From positions 1-25,509 of IMG/VR virus record IMGVR_UViG_3300026521_000324: DNA of 25,509 nucleotides; one strand, written 5' to 3'. Positions 7,568-13,844 of this stretch are shown in pieces. Made by a program: the position numbers and the translations under genes. Under the pieces are notes generated by a model, which was given only the letters and a program-made list of their open reading frames with translations, did no database searches and was not told the DNA's origin. The DNA is from a virus. Position 1 is the stretch's first letter. Each line of letters opens with the position of its first letter.

Positions 7568-8763
7568 AATATTTTCCCAAATAAATTAATTTTTGTAGTA
7601 CTTGTAAGTACTACATTAAGAGCTGTTTTATCAGCAGAAACCGAAATTGGACATATCTTTCCAAAAGTTTTTGGATGATTTTCCGTCCAAGATTTTGGTA
7701 AACGACCATCTGTAATAATACTAATATCTTGAGATACTTTATGTATTAATGAAGATGGGTACGGAAGACTTAAATCATATAAGTTACCTCGGTGGAGATT
7801 CTTATTAAAACCTTTGGTCATAATACTATTTTTATTCATACTTGCCAAAAAGTTTTGATTTGCTTTATCAACAGCTCCGTAAAGTAATCTAACATAAATT
7901 TCGAAAACTGGTCTAACCAAATATTCTAAAAGAACTATTCTTCTATTATCTGGATCTGCCATATCAATAGGAGTTTTATTTAAATACATATCAATGATTT
8001 TTTTAAAAATATCAGGGAGTGTTCGCACTCCATAATAATTATCAAACACATCTCGGTAGTATTCAAGCATTAAAAACTTATCGAAGAAATCCGTAAGAGT
8101 TCCTTCTTTTTCAAAAATCTCATAAAAGAAATCTGTTTTATGAAAGCCAAAAAAGTCAACTATCTTTTTTAATTCTTCCTTTGTAAATCTAAATGGATTT
8201 TCTCCGGTTTTTTTATGAATAAGTTTATTTTCTGCTAAAAATTCTAAATATTCATCATCTTTATTAAAAAAGATTTTTAAAAATAAAAGCATATCGATTT
8301 TCTTATTTTTAAATTGAATAAATTTTTCATCGAAATCAAAAGTAAAGTTATAAACTGGATTAATATTAGCGAATATTTTATCTGATTTACCATCTTCTAC
8401 ATTTAATCTATCTATTGGAGCTTTTTCCAAAAATAATAAAGGTACATAGACCATATTATTTAAAATAAAGAAATTATCTTTTATTAATTTAGGAACAAAG
8501 ACTTCGATTTTATTATCAAATTCTTTATACCGCTGAGTAATAATATAATTATCCATAAAAGAATTATCTTTATTTATGTATCCTGGTTGGACATCTTCTT
8601 TGGTTAATGTAAAATTATAATCTGGATTAAGTTCATGAATTTTTGAAAACAGATCTATTAAAATTACTTCTAATTTTCCCAAATCAAACTTTCGAAATTC
8701 TTTTACCAAAAGTTCCTCTTCTTTTCTTTCCACGTCGTATTTACTAAAACTCACTAAATTCAT
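7564..8763 (-). CDS. Phage RNA polymerase beta subunit, N-terminal half
   Basis: 399 residues. The last ~60 residues give the identity. DISIITDGRLPKSWTENHP and HPKTFGKICPISVSADKTA (from about 363) align with bacterial RpoB RRISALGPGGLTRERA and HPTHYGRVCPIETPEGPN, the fork-loop/rifampicin-pocket region. The part before it is very divergent, as usual for phage beta lobes. The protein stops just after this region. The C-terminal piece at 2598-4613 resumes downstream of it, so the split falls between the two halves of the polymerase active channel. The start ATG overlaps the TAA of the 71-residue gene (TAATG), with GAGGAG as SD. The Pro-Glu-Gly of the bacterial CPIETPEGPN motif is not conserved here. 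No other beta N-terminal candidate was seen in the window. Confidence 0.8.
   Translation of the reverse strand: MNLVSFSKYDVERKEEELLVKEFRKFDLGKLEVILIDLFSKIHELNPDYNFTLTKEDVQPGYINKDNSFMDNYIITQRYKEFDNKIEVFVPKLIKDNFFILNNMVYVPLLFLEKAPIDRLNVEDGKSDKIFANINPVYNFTFDFDEKFIQFKNKKIDMLLFLKIFFNKDDEYLEFLAENKLIHKKTGENPFRFTKEELKKIVDFFGFHKTDFFYEIFEKEGTLTDFFDKFLMLEYYRDVFDNYYGVRTLPDIFKKIIDMYLNKTPIDMADPDNRRIVLLEYLVRPVFEIYVRLLYGAVDKANQNFLASMNKNSIMTKGFNKNLHRGNLYDLSLPYPSSLIHKVSQDISIITDGRLPKSWTENHPKTFGKICPISVSADKTALNVVLTSTTKINLFGKIL
7594..7615. repeat. 10-bp inverted repeat near the 3' end of the beta N-terminal gene
   Basis: TGTAGTACTT and its perfect complement are separated by two bases. It lies about 30 bases before the stop codon of the beta N-terminal gene and contains two AGTACT hexamers. 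It could form a hairpin in mRNA just before the coupled start of the membrane protein gene. It may equally be chance in AT-rich coding DNA. Confidence 0.5.
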
Positions 8764-8978
8764 TAATTCTCCTCTACTGGTTGATCAAAACGTTCGCTCA
8801 GTTTTTCTCGTAACCATTTTTTATGCTTTTCATCGCCATGTTTAATTTCGTCATATAATTCTTGAGCCATCGGACCATTAAATTTAATTCTTCTTCCTAT
8901 CCTAACTAAATATTCTTCTATATCTTTTCTCCAAACGTATAAAATTAATGCGAGTATTCCTACACCAGCTACATCCAT
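8763..8978 (-). CDS. Small single-pass membrane protein, 71 aa
   Basis: A hydrophobic stretch at residues 3-16 (VAGVGILALILYVW) is followed by a positively charged cytoplasmic segment (RIGRRIKFNG, KKWLREK) and an acidic end (PVEEN). This suggests an N-out membrane anchor. Its ATG directly follows the TAA of the 63-residue gene, and its own stop overlaps the start of the beta N-terminal gene. The last codons (GTA GAG GAG AAT) double as the SD of the polymerase gene. Family unknown. Confidence 0.8.
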   Translation of the reverse strand: MDVAGVGILALILYVWRKDIEEYLVRIGRRIKFNGPMAQELYDEIKHGDEKHKKWLREKLSERFDQPVEEN

Positions 8979-9170
8979 TTAATCTCCTTCAAATTTTACT
9001 AAAATATCTTTTGGTTCATCTTTAACTTCTTCAAATTTTCCTTCTTTTAAAAAAAGTTCTATTTCTTCCATTAAAGATAATTCTTTTTTTTCTCGTTTAG
9101 AAAATAATTTTTCTAAAGAATTTGAACCATAATAGCTCTCTCCTGGATATTGATTATTTAAATAACTCAT
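8979..9170 (-). CDS. Hypothetical protein, 63 aa
   Basis: A short, charged protein (MSYLNNQYPGESYYGSN..., then Lys/Glu-rich helix and ...DILVKFEGD). No family recognised. The start overlaps the TGA of the upstream gene by four bases (ATGA). The last codons TTT GAA GGA GAT contain the SD of the next gene, whose ATG follows the TAA at once. The KFEGD ending resembles INFEGD near the end of the 148-residue protein two genes upstream, apparently because both encode the same ribosome-binding sequence. Confidence 0.75.
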   Translation of the reverse strand: MSYLNNQYPGESYYGSNSLEKLFSKREKKELSLMEEIELFLKEGKFEEVKDEPKDILVKFEGD

Positions 9171-9460
9171 TTTATATCCTCATTTTCATCAAACTTAATA
9201 CCAGGTGAAATCATTTCTTTATTCGAAGTTGGTTTTTTAACGATATCCCAACTTCTAAAATTTAATGATTTTTCATAATATGTAGTCTTAATAGATGTAT
9301 CTATATCATCTATATTCCAAGTATTATTATACATATTTGAAATATTATTATTTATCCGTTCATTTAATAAATCCATTATCTGTTTAGTCAATGCTGGATC
9401 AATATTATTTAAATTATTTAATTCCTCTATTGTTGGAAAACTCCAATTATCGTCATTCAT
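9167..9460 (-). CDS. Hypothetical protein, 97 aa
   Basis: Starts MNDDNWSFPTIEELNNLNN and is rich in Asn, Asp and Ile. No family recognised. I chose the ATG at 9458-9460 because it has GAAGGAG six bases ahead. A TTG 15 bases upstream in the same frame lies before that SD and is unlikely to be used. The first codons (ATG AAT GAC GAT) nearly repeat the start of the 148-residue protein (ATG AAT GAT GAT), which hints at a common origin of this row of small genes. It overlaps its upstream neighbour by eight bases and its downstream neighbour by four. Confidence 0.75.
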   Translation of the reverse strand: MNDDNWSFPTIEELNNLNNIDPALTKQIMDLLNERINNNISNMYNNTWNIDDIDTSIKTTYYEKSLNFRSWDIVKKPTSNKEMISPGIKFDENEDIK

Positions 9461-9899
9461 TGGGATCTCCTTCAAAATTAATTTTTAATTTTTCCGGTTT
9501 TTCTGGTTTTTCCGGTTTTTCTGGTTTTTCTGGTTTTTCTGGTTCGCCGAATAATAAATTTTTAGGTATTTTAAGAGTTATTGCAATCTCTTGACATAAA
9601 TTAGTCATTTCTATATCATCTAAAATTATCTCCTTTGGTCTCACACCATTAAATCCATAAGCCGAATTATTGATACCTCTAAGTGAATCGATGTTTATAT
9701 CAACTCCCAATCCCAAACCATAATAACTATTCAATAACATTTTTCTTAAAGTCTCTTTATTATAAATCCTCCAATTCCTATTTCTTTCGGATAAAACTGA
9801 TTCCGGCTGATTATCAATATTATATGAATTTACCGAATCCATCCATTTGGCACATATACTTGATGAACTTCCTATGGTATCTATTTGATCATCATTCAT
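9453..9899 (-). CDS. Hypothetical protein with Pro-Glu-Lys repeat tail, 148 aa
   Basis: Residues 1-115 form a soluble domain without a family match: MNDDQIDTIGSSSSICAKW, then LRKMLLNSYYGLGLGVDIN and SAYGFNGVRPKEI. Then come six Pro-Glu-Lys triplets and the end LKINFEGDPNE. The repeat tail probably makes an extended, charge-rich linker. The ATG follows AAAGGAAATTA, which is the end of a decayed reading frame at 9900-10071. That decayed segment appears to contain a diverged copy of this domain (LRK...NS..G and GF...RP in the same order). The role is unknown. A minor virion or adaptor protein is only a guess. Confidence 0.75.
   Translation of the reverse strand: MNDDQIDTIGSSSSICAKWMDSVNSYNIDNQPESVLSERNRNWRIYNKETLRKMLLNSYYGLGLGVDINIDSLRGINNSAYGFNGVRPKEIILDDIEMTNLCQEIAITLKIPKNLLFGEPEKPEKPEKPEKPEKPEKLKINFEGDPNE
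9489..9542 (-). repeat. Six tandem 9-bp repeats coding Pro-Glu-Lys
   Basis: Six head-to-tail copies of CC(A/G)GAAAAA on the minus strand, with only the third base of the Pro codon varying. In-frame units of nine bases can expand or shrink without a frameshift, so tail length may vary among relatives. Confidence 0.9.
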
Positions 9900-10071
9900 T
9901 TAATTTCCTTTTAGTTTTTTAATTGCCTTTAAAGCGTCTAGTTTGGTTTTATCTTTAATAGTTAAAACTTTTTCTGGTTGTTTAAATTTATATAAGTACT
10001 TTGATTTTCATTATATGGTCTGATAATATCTTGTCGAAATCCAATACCACTAGAAGTACTGAGAGCACCAT
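9900..10071 (-). pseudogene. Decayed segment with radical-SAM-tail and small-protein remnants
   Basis: No intact gene fits here, but two protein-like stretches are visible. The part nearest 9900 reads KYLYKFKQPEKVLTIKDKT then KLDALKAIKKLKGN and stop. It has no start codon and matches the radical SAM C-terminal tail, which reads QYLYKFKQ...KEKLLEEK...DSALAILKELK. The 22 bases at 9979-10000 are identical to 10528-10549 inside that gene. The part towards 10071, in another frame, reads LRKIWRNSINGALSTSSG then IGFRQDIIRPYNENQ. It resembles the 148-residue protein (LRKMLLNSYYG, SAYGFNGVRPKE). This looks like a duplicated, fused and frameshifted leftover rather than a working gene. Confidence 0.55.
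9979..10000. repeat. Direct repeat copy 1 (22 bp)
   Basis: Identical over 22 bases to 10528-10549, in the same orientation. It encodes the YLYKFKQ core in the decayed frame. It marks one edge of an apparent duplication around the 124-residue gene. Confidence 0.85.
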
Positions 10072-10446
10072 TTATTGAATTTCTCCATATTTTTCTAAGA
10101 TTTTTTTAGCCTTTTCTATCTCTTTTTGAGCGATTCTTTTTGTACGCTCCATCTTTTTTAATCTTTCAATGGTTTCTTGTTCGCTTTCCAGAACTTCTTC
10201 TTCCTTTTTAAAAACCATTGTTGTCCCACCATCATATCCATAATAAATAAGTTCGATAAAATCAAAATCAGTTGGAATATTTAAAAGATTTTCAAAATTT
10301 TCAAGTAGTTCTTCTTTCGACATTTGAGTTTTTTTAAATATTTCAGAACAATCTTTTTCAGAAACTATTTTTTTTACTTTTTTAAATTTTTTTTCATTTT
10401 CGATATTGTATTTATCTCTAATAAAGTTTGTCGTTATTTTTGACAT
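10072..10446 (-). CDS. Hypothetical charged protein, 124 aa
   Basis: A soluble protein of two parts: a Lys/Glu-rich helical N-terminal region (MSKITTNFIRDKYNIENE...), a central segment with LNIPTDFDFIELIYYGYDGG, and a C-terminal coiled-coil-like helix (ETIERLKKMERTKRIAQKEI...). No family recognised. Its start lies inside the last codons of the radical SAM gene (13-base overlap), with AAGGAATTAAA as SD, so the two are translated together. That coupling makes it a candidate partner or substrate of the radical SAM protein, but nothing in its sequence proves this. Confidence 0.75.
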   Translation of the reverse strand: MSKITTNFIRDKYNIENEKKFKKVKKIVSEKDCSEIFKKTQMSKEELLENFENLLNIPTDFDFIELIYYGYDGGTTMVFKKEEEVLESEQETIERLKKMERTKRIAQKEIEKAKKILEKYGEIQ

Positions 10447-11375
10447 TTTAATTCCTTTAATATTGCTAAAGCTGAATCTTTTTTAGAAGTTTTTTCTTCT
10501 AAAAGTTTTTCTTTGGTATCAGAAGACTGTTTAAATTTATATAAGTACTGATCGATTACAGATTCCATATGTTCGTTATTTACACAACTTCTACATGGGC
10601 CAAGTACTTGATCAATATCAACTTTCATACTATTCATATTTTCCATATTTTCTATAGAAATTTCAGCTAAATCTATAATAGTACTACACATATCATATTC
10701 CCCAAAAACTACCTTACCATCTTCTTTAATCATCGGTTTACAGAAACTAGTCATACTATGCGTTTTAACATAGTCAATAGCTTTAAACAATTCTCCATCA
10801 TGTTCGCTTAATGAATTATACATATTAAAACAAGATGGGCTTTTTCGATGAGCAATAAAAGAAACTTCTTTTATTTTGTCAATATTTTTTAAAGCTCTAC
10901 CAACTGGAATTATTCCATGATCTAAAGTTTCGCATAAAACCATACGACGTTCTATTTCATCACCATACTTCTTTTTAATTTTAGTGAACTTTTTATTTAA
11001 GAACTTAACTCTTTCATCATGATCTTTATAAATTCCTTTTACTGATATAAGTTGAATTAAAAGATTTGGATATTTTTGCATAAGTTTTAAAACTTTTTTT
11101 AATTGATCCTTATTATAAAAACCTTCACCATTTGTAATAATAGTGATTGGTCTTGGACTAAAAGTTTTTAAAACTTTTTTAAGAATTTTAATAAATTCTG
11201 GATGTTCTGTTGGTTCACCACCACTTAATTGAATAGTAGTAGTAAGTGGAGCAAGTTCTGCAAATCTAATCATCTTATCTATAACTTCCATAGTTGCATG
11301 TTTACCTTTAGTAGTACTATCTTGCATACAATGAATACACTCCATATCGCAATAATTTGTAATTCTAAATACCAT
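10434..11375 (-). CDS. Radical SAM protein with SPASM-like C-terminal cysteines
   Basis: 313 residues. CDMECIHC (Cys9, Cys13, Cys16) is the C-x3-C-x2-C site for the 4Fe-4S cluster, and SGGEPTEHP (51-59) binds S-adenosylmethionine. ITNG (80-83) is a further barrel motif. C-terminal Cys212, Cys230, Cys261 and Cys264 (CRSC) fit an auxiliary-cluster, SPASM/Twitch-type domain, as in peptide-modifying enzymes. The last ~35 residues are a Lys/Glu tail. The reaction is therefore SAM cleavage to a 5'-deoxyadenosyl radical. The substrate is unknown. The start ATG follows AAAGGAGAG, and the start is close to the cluster motif, which is usual for minimal radical SAM proteins. It is the second gene after the hairpin at 11769-11797. 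Tail similarity to the decayed segment at 9900-10000 indicates local duplication. Confidence 0.9.
   Translation of the reverse strand: MVFRITNYCDMECIHCMQDSTTKGKHATMEVIDKMIRFAELAPLTTTIQLSGGEPTEHPEFIKILKKVLKTFSPRPITIITNGEGFYNKDQLKKVLKLMQKYPNLLIQLISVKGIYKDHDERVKFLNKKFTKIKKKYGDEIERRMVLCETLDHGIIPVGRALKNIDKIKEVSFIAHRKSPSCFNMYNSLSEHDGELFKAIDYVKTHSMTSFCKPMIKEDGKVVFGEYDMCSTIIDLAEISIENMENMNSMKVDIDQVLGPCRSCVNNEHMESVIDQYLYKFKQSSDTKEKLLEEKTSKKDSALAILKELKCQK
10528..10549. repeat. Direct repeat copy 2 (22 bp)
   Basis: Identical over 22 bases to 9979-10000. It lies in the radical SAM gene at the codons for YLYKFKQ (residues 277-283). Confidence 0.85.
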
Positions 11376-11412
11376 TATCTCTCCTTTAGGTATTATTTAT
11401 ATTAATCAAAAA

Positions 11413-11742
11413 TTAATTGAAATTAATTTTTAATTTTTTTGGTCTATTTCCAAAATATATTTTGGGATATTCGCCATTATTCGGTTGTGTTAATTTAACC
11501 CATCGATTATGAATATTTTGTAAATCTTCACTTCTTTTCAAACCAAAACTTCGATACTCATTTGCCCAAGTAATAAGATAATTGAAAATATCTCTAATAT
11601 TGTCATCTTGTATGGATTTATTAAAACATTGTTCTAAAGACAGATTTTGAAATCCTGTGTTTTTTCTAAATACGTTTAGTAATGTTTCTATATCTGTGAA
11701 TTCCTTTTCCACGAAATCCATAAAATATACCTTCTCTCTCAT
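11413..11742 (-). CDS. Hypothetical protein, 109 aa
   Basis: First gene after the hairpin element at 11769-11804. It reads MREKVYFMDFVEKEFTD..., a helical soluble domain (LEQCFNKSIQDDNIRDIF, WANEYRSFGLKRSEDL) and a basic end RPKKLKINFN. No family recognised. SD AAAAAGGAATAT precedes ATG. It is followed after about 37 bases by the radical SAM gene and may belong to the same functional group. The LKIN ending resembles the end of the 148-residue protein, which could be chance. Confidence 0.75.
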   Translation of the reverse strand: MREKVYFMDFVEKEFTDIETLLNVFRKNTGFQNLSLEQCFNKSIQDDNIRDIFNYLITWANEYRSFGLKRSEDLQNIHNRWVKLTQPNNGEYPKIYFGNRPKKLKINFN

Positions 11743-11768
11743 ATATATTCCTTTTTAAATTTAAAGAA

Positions 11769-11797
11769 AACTATTCATAGTGACACTATGAATAGTT
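11769..11797 (-). terminator. 14-bp hairpin with T-rich 3' flank
   Basis: Perfect 14-base arms (AACTATTCATAGTG and its complement) surround a single base. On the minus strand the stem is followed by TTCTTTAAATTT, so it can act as an intrinsic terminator after the beta' C-terminal gene, which ends about 25 bases upstream. It also overlaps a sequence shared with the intergenic region at 25.4 kb, so a regulatory role beyond termination is possible. Confidence 0.6.
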
Positions 11798-11813
11798 AAC
11801 TATTGATAAAAAC
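11783..11813. promoter_or_regulatory. Shared intergenic element, copy A
   Basis: Bases 11783-11804 are identical to 25414-25435. Bases 11792-11813 are identical to the reverse complement of 25384-25405. The core is the palindrome AATAGTTAACTATT. Both copies lie between transcription units, about 40-50 bases ahead of a gene start. This suggests a phage promoter/operator or boundary signal. Confidence 0.6.
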
Positions 11814-11822
11814 TATTGGTTT

Positions 11823-13844
11823 TTAATAATACATTTCCAATAGCTCATTATACATATGGCCGGTTCCTTCGATACCAGCATTTTCATTTTTATAAACATT
11901 AGCAATTGCTCTATTACTAAAGTTATAAAAGATTGATAATTTTGGATCTAGTTTCTCGATAATATTTTTTAGAGCTATTTGATTAGCAGCTGGTTTATCA
12001 GAGTACTTACAAATATTATCATCTTCATCATAAAAAATAAGACTAAGAATCATTTCAAAATAAACACTAAGTAAATCATTTTGAGTTATTACTTCTACTA
12101 ATGAATTATAAATTTCATTAGGAGCTATAAATTTATCATCCTTTCTATTTTTATCAATAAGTGATACAATACTGGTAAGAATTTTTACCGAGTCATCGTT
12201 ATATGGTAAATTAATTACCTTTAATGACATTACCGAATCTTTTACAGTGATATCTAAATCGGAATCATTATATTTAGTAAATAAATATTCTGTAATGGTT
12301 TCGAGATTTTCTTCGGTCGATTCTATTATCGTTTCGTCTTGTTTAGCAATAATTTTAGAATCTTTTAAAATATCTAAAATTTTATAATCGATTTCTGTAA
12401 TAAAAGCTCCACCAAAGTGGTGCGCTCGAAGAACGGATTGGATAATACCTTCCGCAATATAACTACCAAGACTTGCTCCAACATGTTTAGAAGTAGGAGT
12501 TTTTTTACCAAAACATTTTTTACATATACCAAATGTTGGAACCTGACATTTTTGAGGACTATACATTCTCCAAGTCTTTCCAACCATATCATCAAAAAAT
12601 AATTTCCAATCTTCATCGGTTGTTTCGATATCTAAATAAAAATCTTCTTTAGTTTCCTCATTAATAAACCAACGATGATTCAAGGATTTAAGATGATCTT
12701 TACTATGTATTTCTATAACAATTGTTTTACGTTCATCTATTGGAACGTTAGCTTGACAATCTTCTATATCTTCTTCAAAGTGTAAAATACCAGTACTGAA
12801 GAAAAATTTTCGTTGTAGTTCTCCACCTCTAGGAATACTATCCTGTCTTTGCATTAGTGCCAGTCTAGCACTATCTCCAGTTTCGTAATATTCCTTTTGG
12901 GTTAAACCATCAAGTAATGAATGTTCAATATTTCTTGGGATAGCTTTACCATAGATATTGGTAGGAATTCCCGTATTACTTGCTGCTTTTAATAATTGAA
13001 CTGATTTCAATCTTGCTCCGGAATCGGATACCTTATGTAAAATATTATCTGGATTCTTTTTAACTTCTGGTCCAACATAATCTTCAAATAATACCATATT
13101 TTGATGAAATGCTAGATATGGTTCGTTTTGAATAAGATTCTTTTTGTACCCTGTAATTTCTTCGGAATTTACAGCAAAGTCATTTAAATCAAAACTAGGA
13201 TTACAATAATCCACGGTTGTTCCGATTTCCATTAAAAATTTATCCAGTTCATGACCAAGATTCCATAACTCATCTGATCTATTATTCGCTTTTAAATCTT
13301 TATAAAATCTCCACATTAATTTAGTAAGATTTTTTTTATTTAGAATTTCAAACTGATGATATATTGTAAAATCATTAGATGTTTCGTCCCAATTAATAGG
13401 ATGTAAACATCTATTAATTAGCCAATCGGCTAAAGTAAGGGTTCTATCTAAATTTTCGATAGATATTACCAAATTATTTTTTTTAATAATATCAAAATCT
13501 ATAAATTTTTCTCTAAGTTCCGCGAAGTCTTTTACAGTTATTTCTATATCACTTAATAATAAAGCATTTTCTCCAAACTCATTATTAAGATCAAAATTTA
13601 TGTTTTCATAGGATCTTTTAGAATACATATAGCTTGCATATATAGCCTCGTGTTCGAAATCAAATAATAACGAATCTCTTTGTTCAAATTCGATATTATT
13701 ATTTACGAACATATATGTAAAATCGTGTTTTGCTTCTTCCGAATGTAACGCAGCAGCTATGACGTTGTCACCATCATAGTCATGATTATGAAGTACAGAA
13801 GTTAAGTTAGATAACTCCATTACTCTATTTTTTCGTATTTCCAT
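11823..13844 (-). CDS. Phage RNA polymerase beta' subunit, C-terminal half
   Basis: 673 residues from the ATG at 13844. Hallmarks of RpoC in order: HNHDYDGDNV, the Mg-binding Asp triad (residues 22, 24, 26), equivalent to NADFDGD. Bridge helix SGARLKSVQLLKAAS (from 275). A second zinc site made of Cys363, Cys433, Cys441 and Cys444 (DCQ..., KCQVPTFGICKKC). Trigger-loop region GSYIAEGIIQSVLRAHHFGGA, equivalent to [24 protein letters not shown]. The downstream ~190 residues complete the jaw/clamp end. I prefer this ATG to a TTG 18 bases earlier because AAGGAAAATTA lies just ahead of it and it overlaps the endonuclease stop as TAATG. It pairs with the N-terminal piece at 18206-19750, from which it is separated by about 4.4 kb of inserted genes. 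Confidence 0.95.
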   Translation of the reverse strand: MEIRKNRVMELSNLTSVLHNHDYDGDNVIAAALHSEEAKHDFTYMFVNNNIEFEQRDSLLFDFEHEAIYASYMYSKRSYENINFDLNNEFGENALLLSDIEITVKDFAELREKFIDFDIIKKNNLVISIENLDRTLTLADWLINRCLHPINWDETSNDFTIYHQFEILNKKNLTKLMWRFYKDLKANNRSDELWNLGHELDKFLMEIGTTVDYCNPSFDLNDFAVNSEEITGYKKNLIQNEPYLAFHQNMVLFEDYVGPEVKKNPDNILHKVSDSGARLKSVQLLKAASNTGIPTNIYGKAIPRNIEHSLLDGLTQKEYYETGDSARLALMQRQDSIPRGGELQRKFFFSTGILHFEEDIEDCQANVPIDERKTIVIEIHSKDHLKSLNHRWFINEETKEDFYLDIETTDEDWKLFFDDMVGKTWRMYSPQKCQVPTFGICKKCFGKKTPTSKHVGASLGSYIAEGIIQSVLRAHHFGGAFITEIDYKILDILKDSKIIAKQDETIIESTEENLETITEYLFTKYNDSDLDITVKDSVMSLKVINLPYNDDSVKILTSIVSLIDKNRKDDKFIAPNEIYNSLVEVITQNDLLSVYFEMILSLIFYDEDDNICKYSDKPAANQIALKNIIEKLDPKLSIFYNFSNRAIANVYKNENAGIEGTGHMYNELLEMYY

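Noticed and set aside
9391-9594. Plus-strand ORF with F-S-G repeats
   Set aside because: The repeat is the antisense reading of the Pro-Glu-Lys minisatellite. The minus frame has SDs and fits the operon.
12374-12616. Minus and plus ORFs inside the beta' C gene
   Set aside because: Alternative frames within a well-supported RpoC-like coding region; no protein-like pattern.
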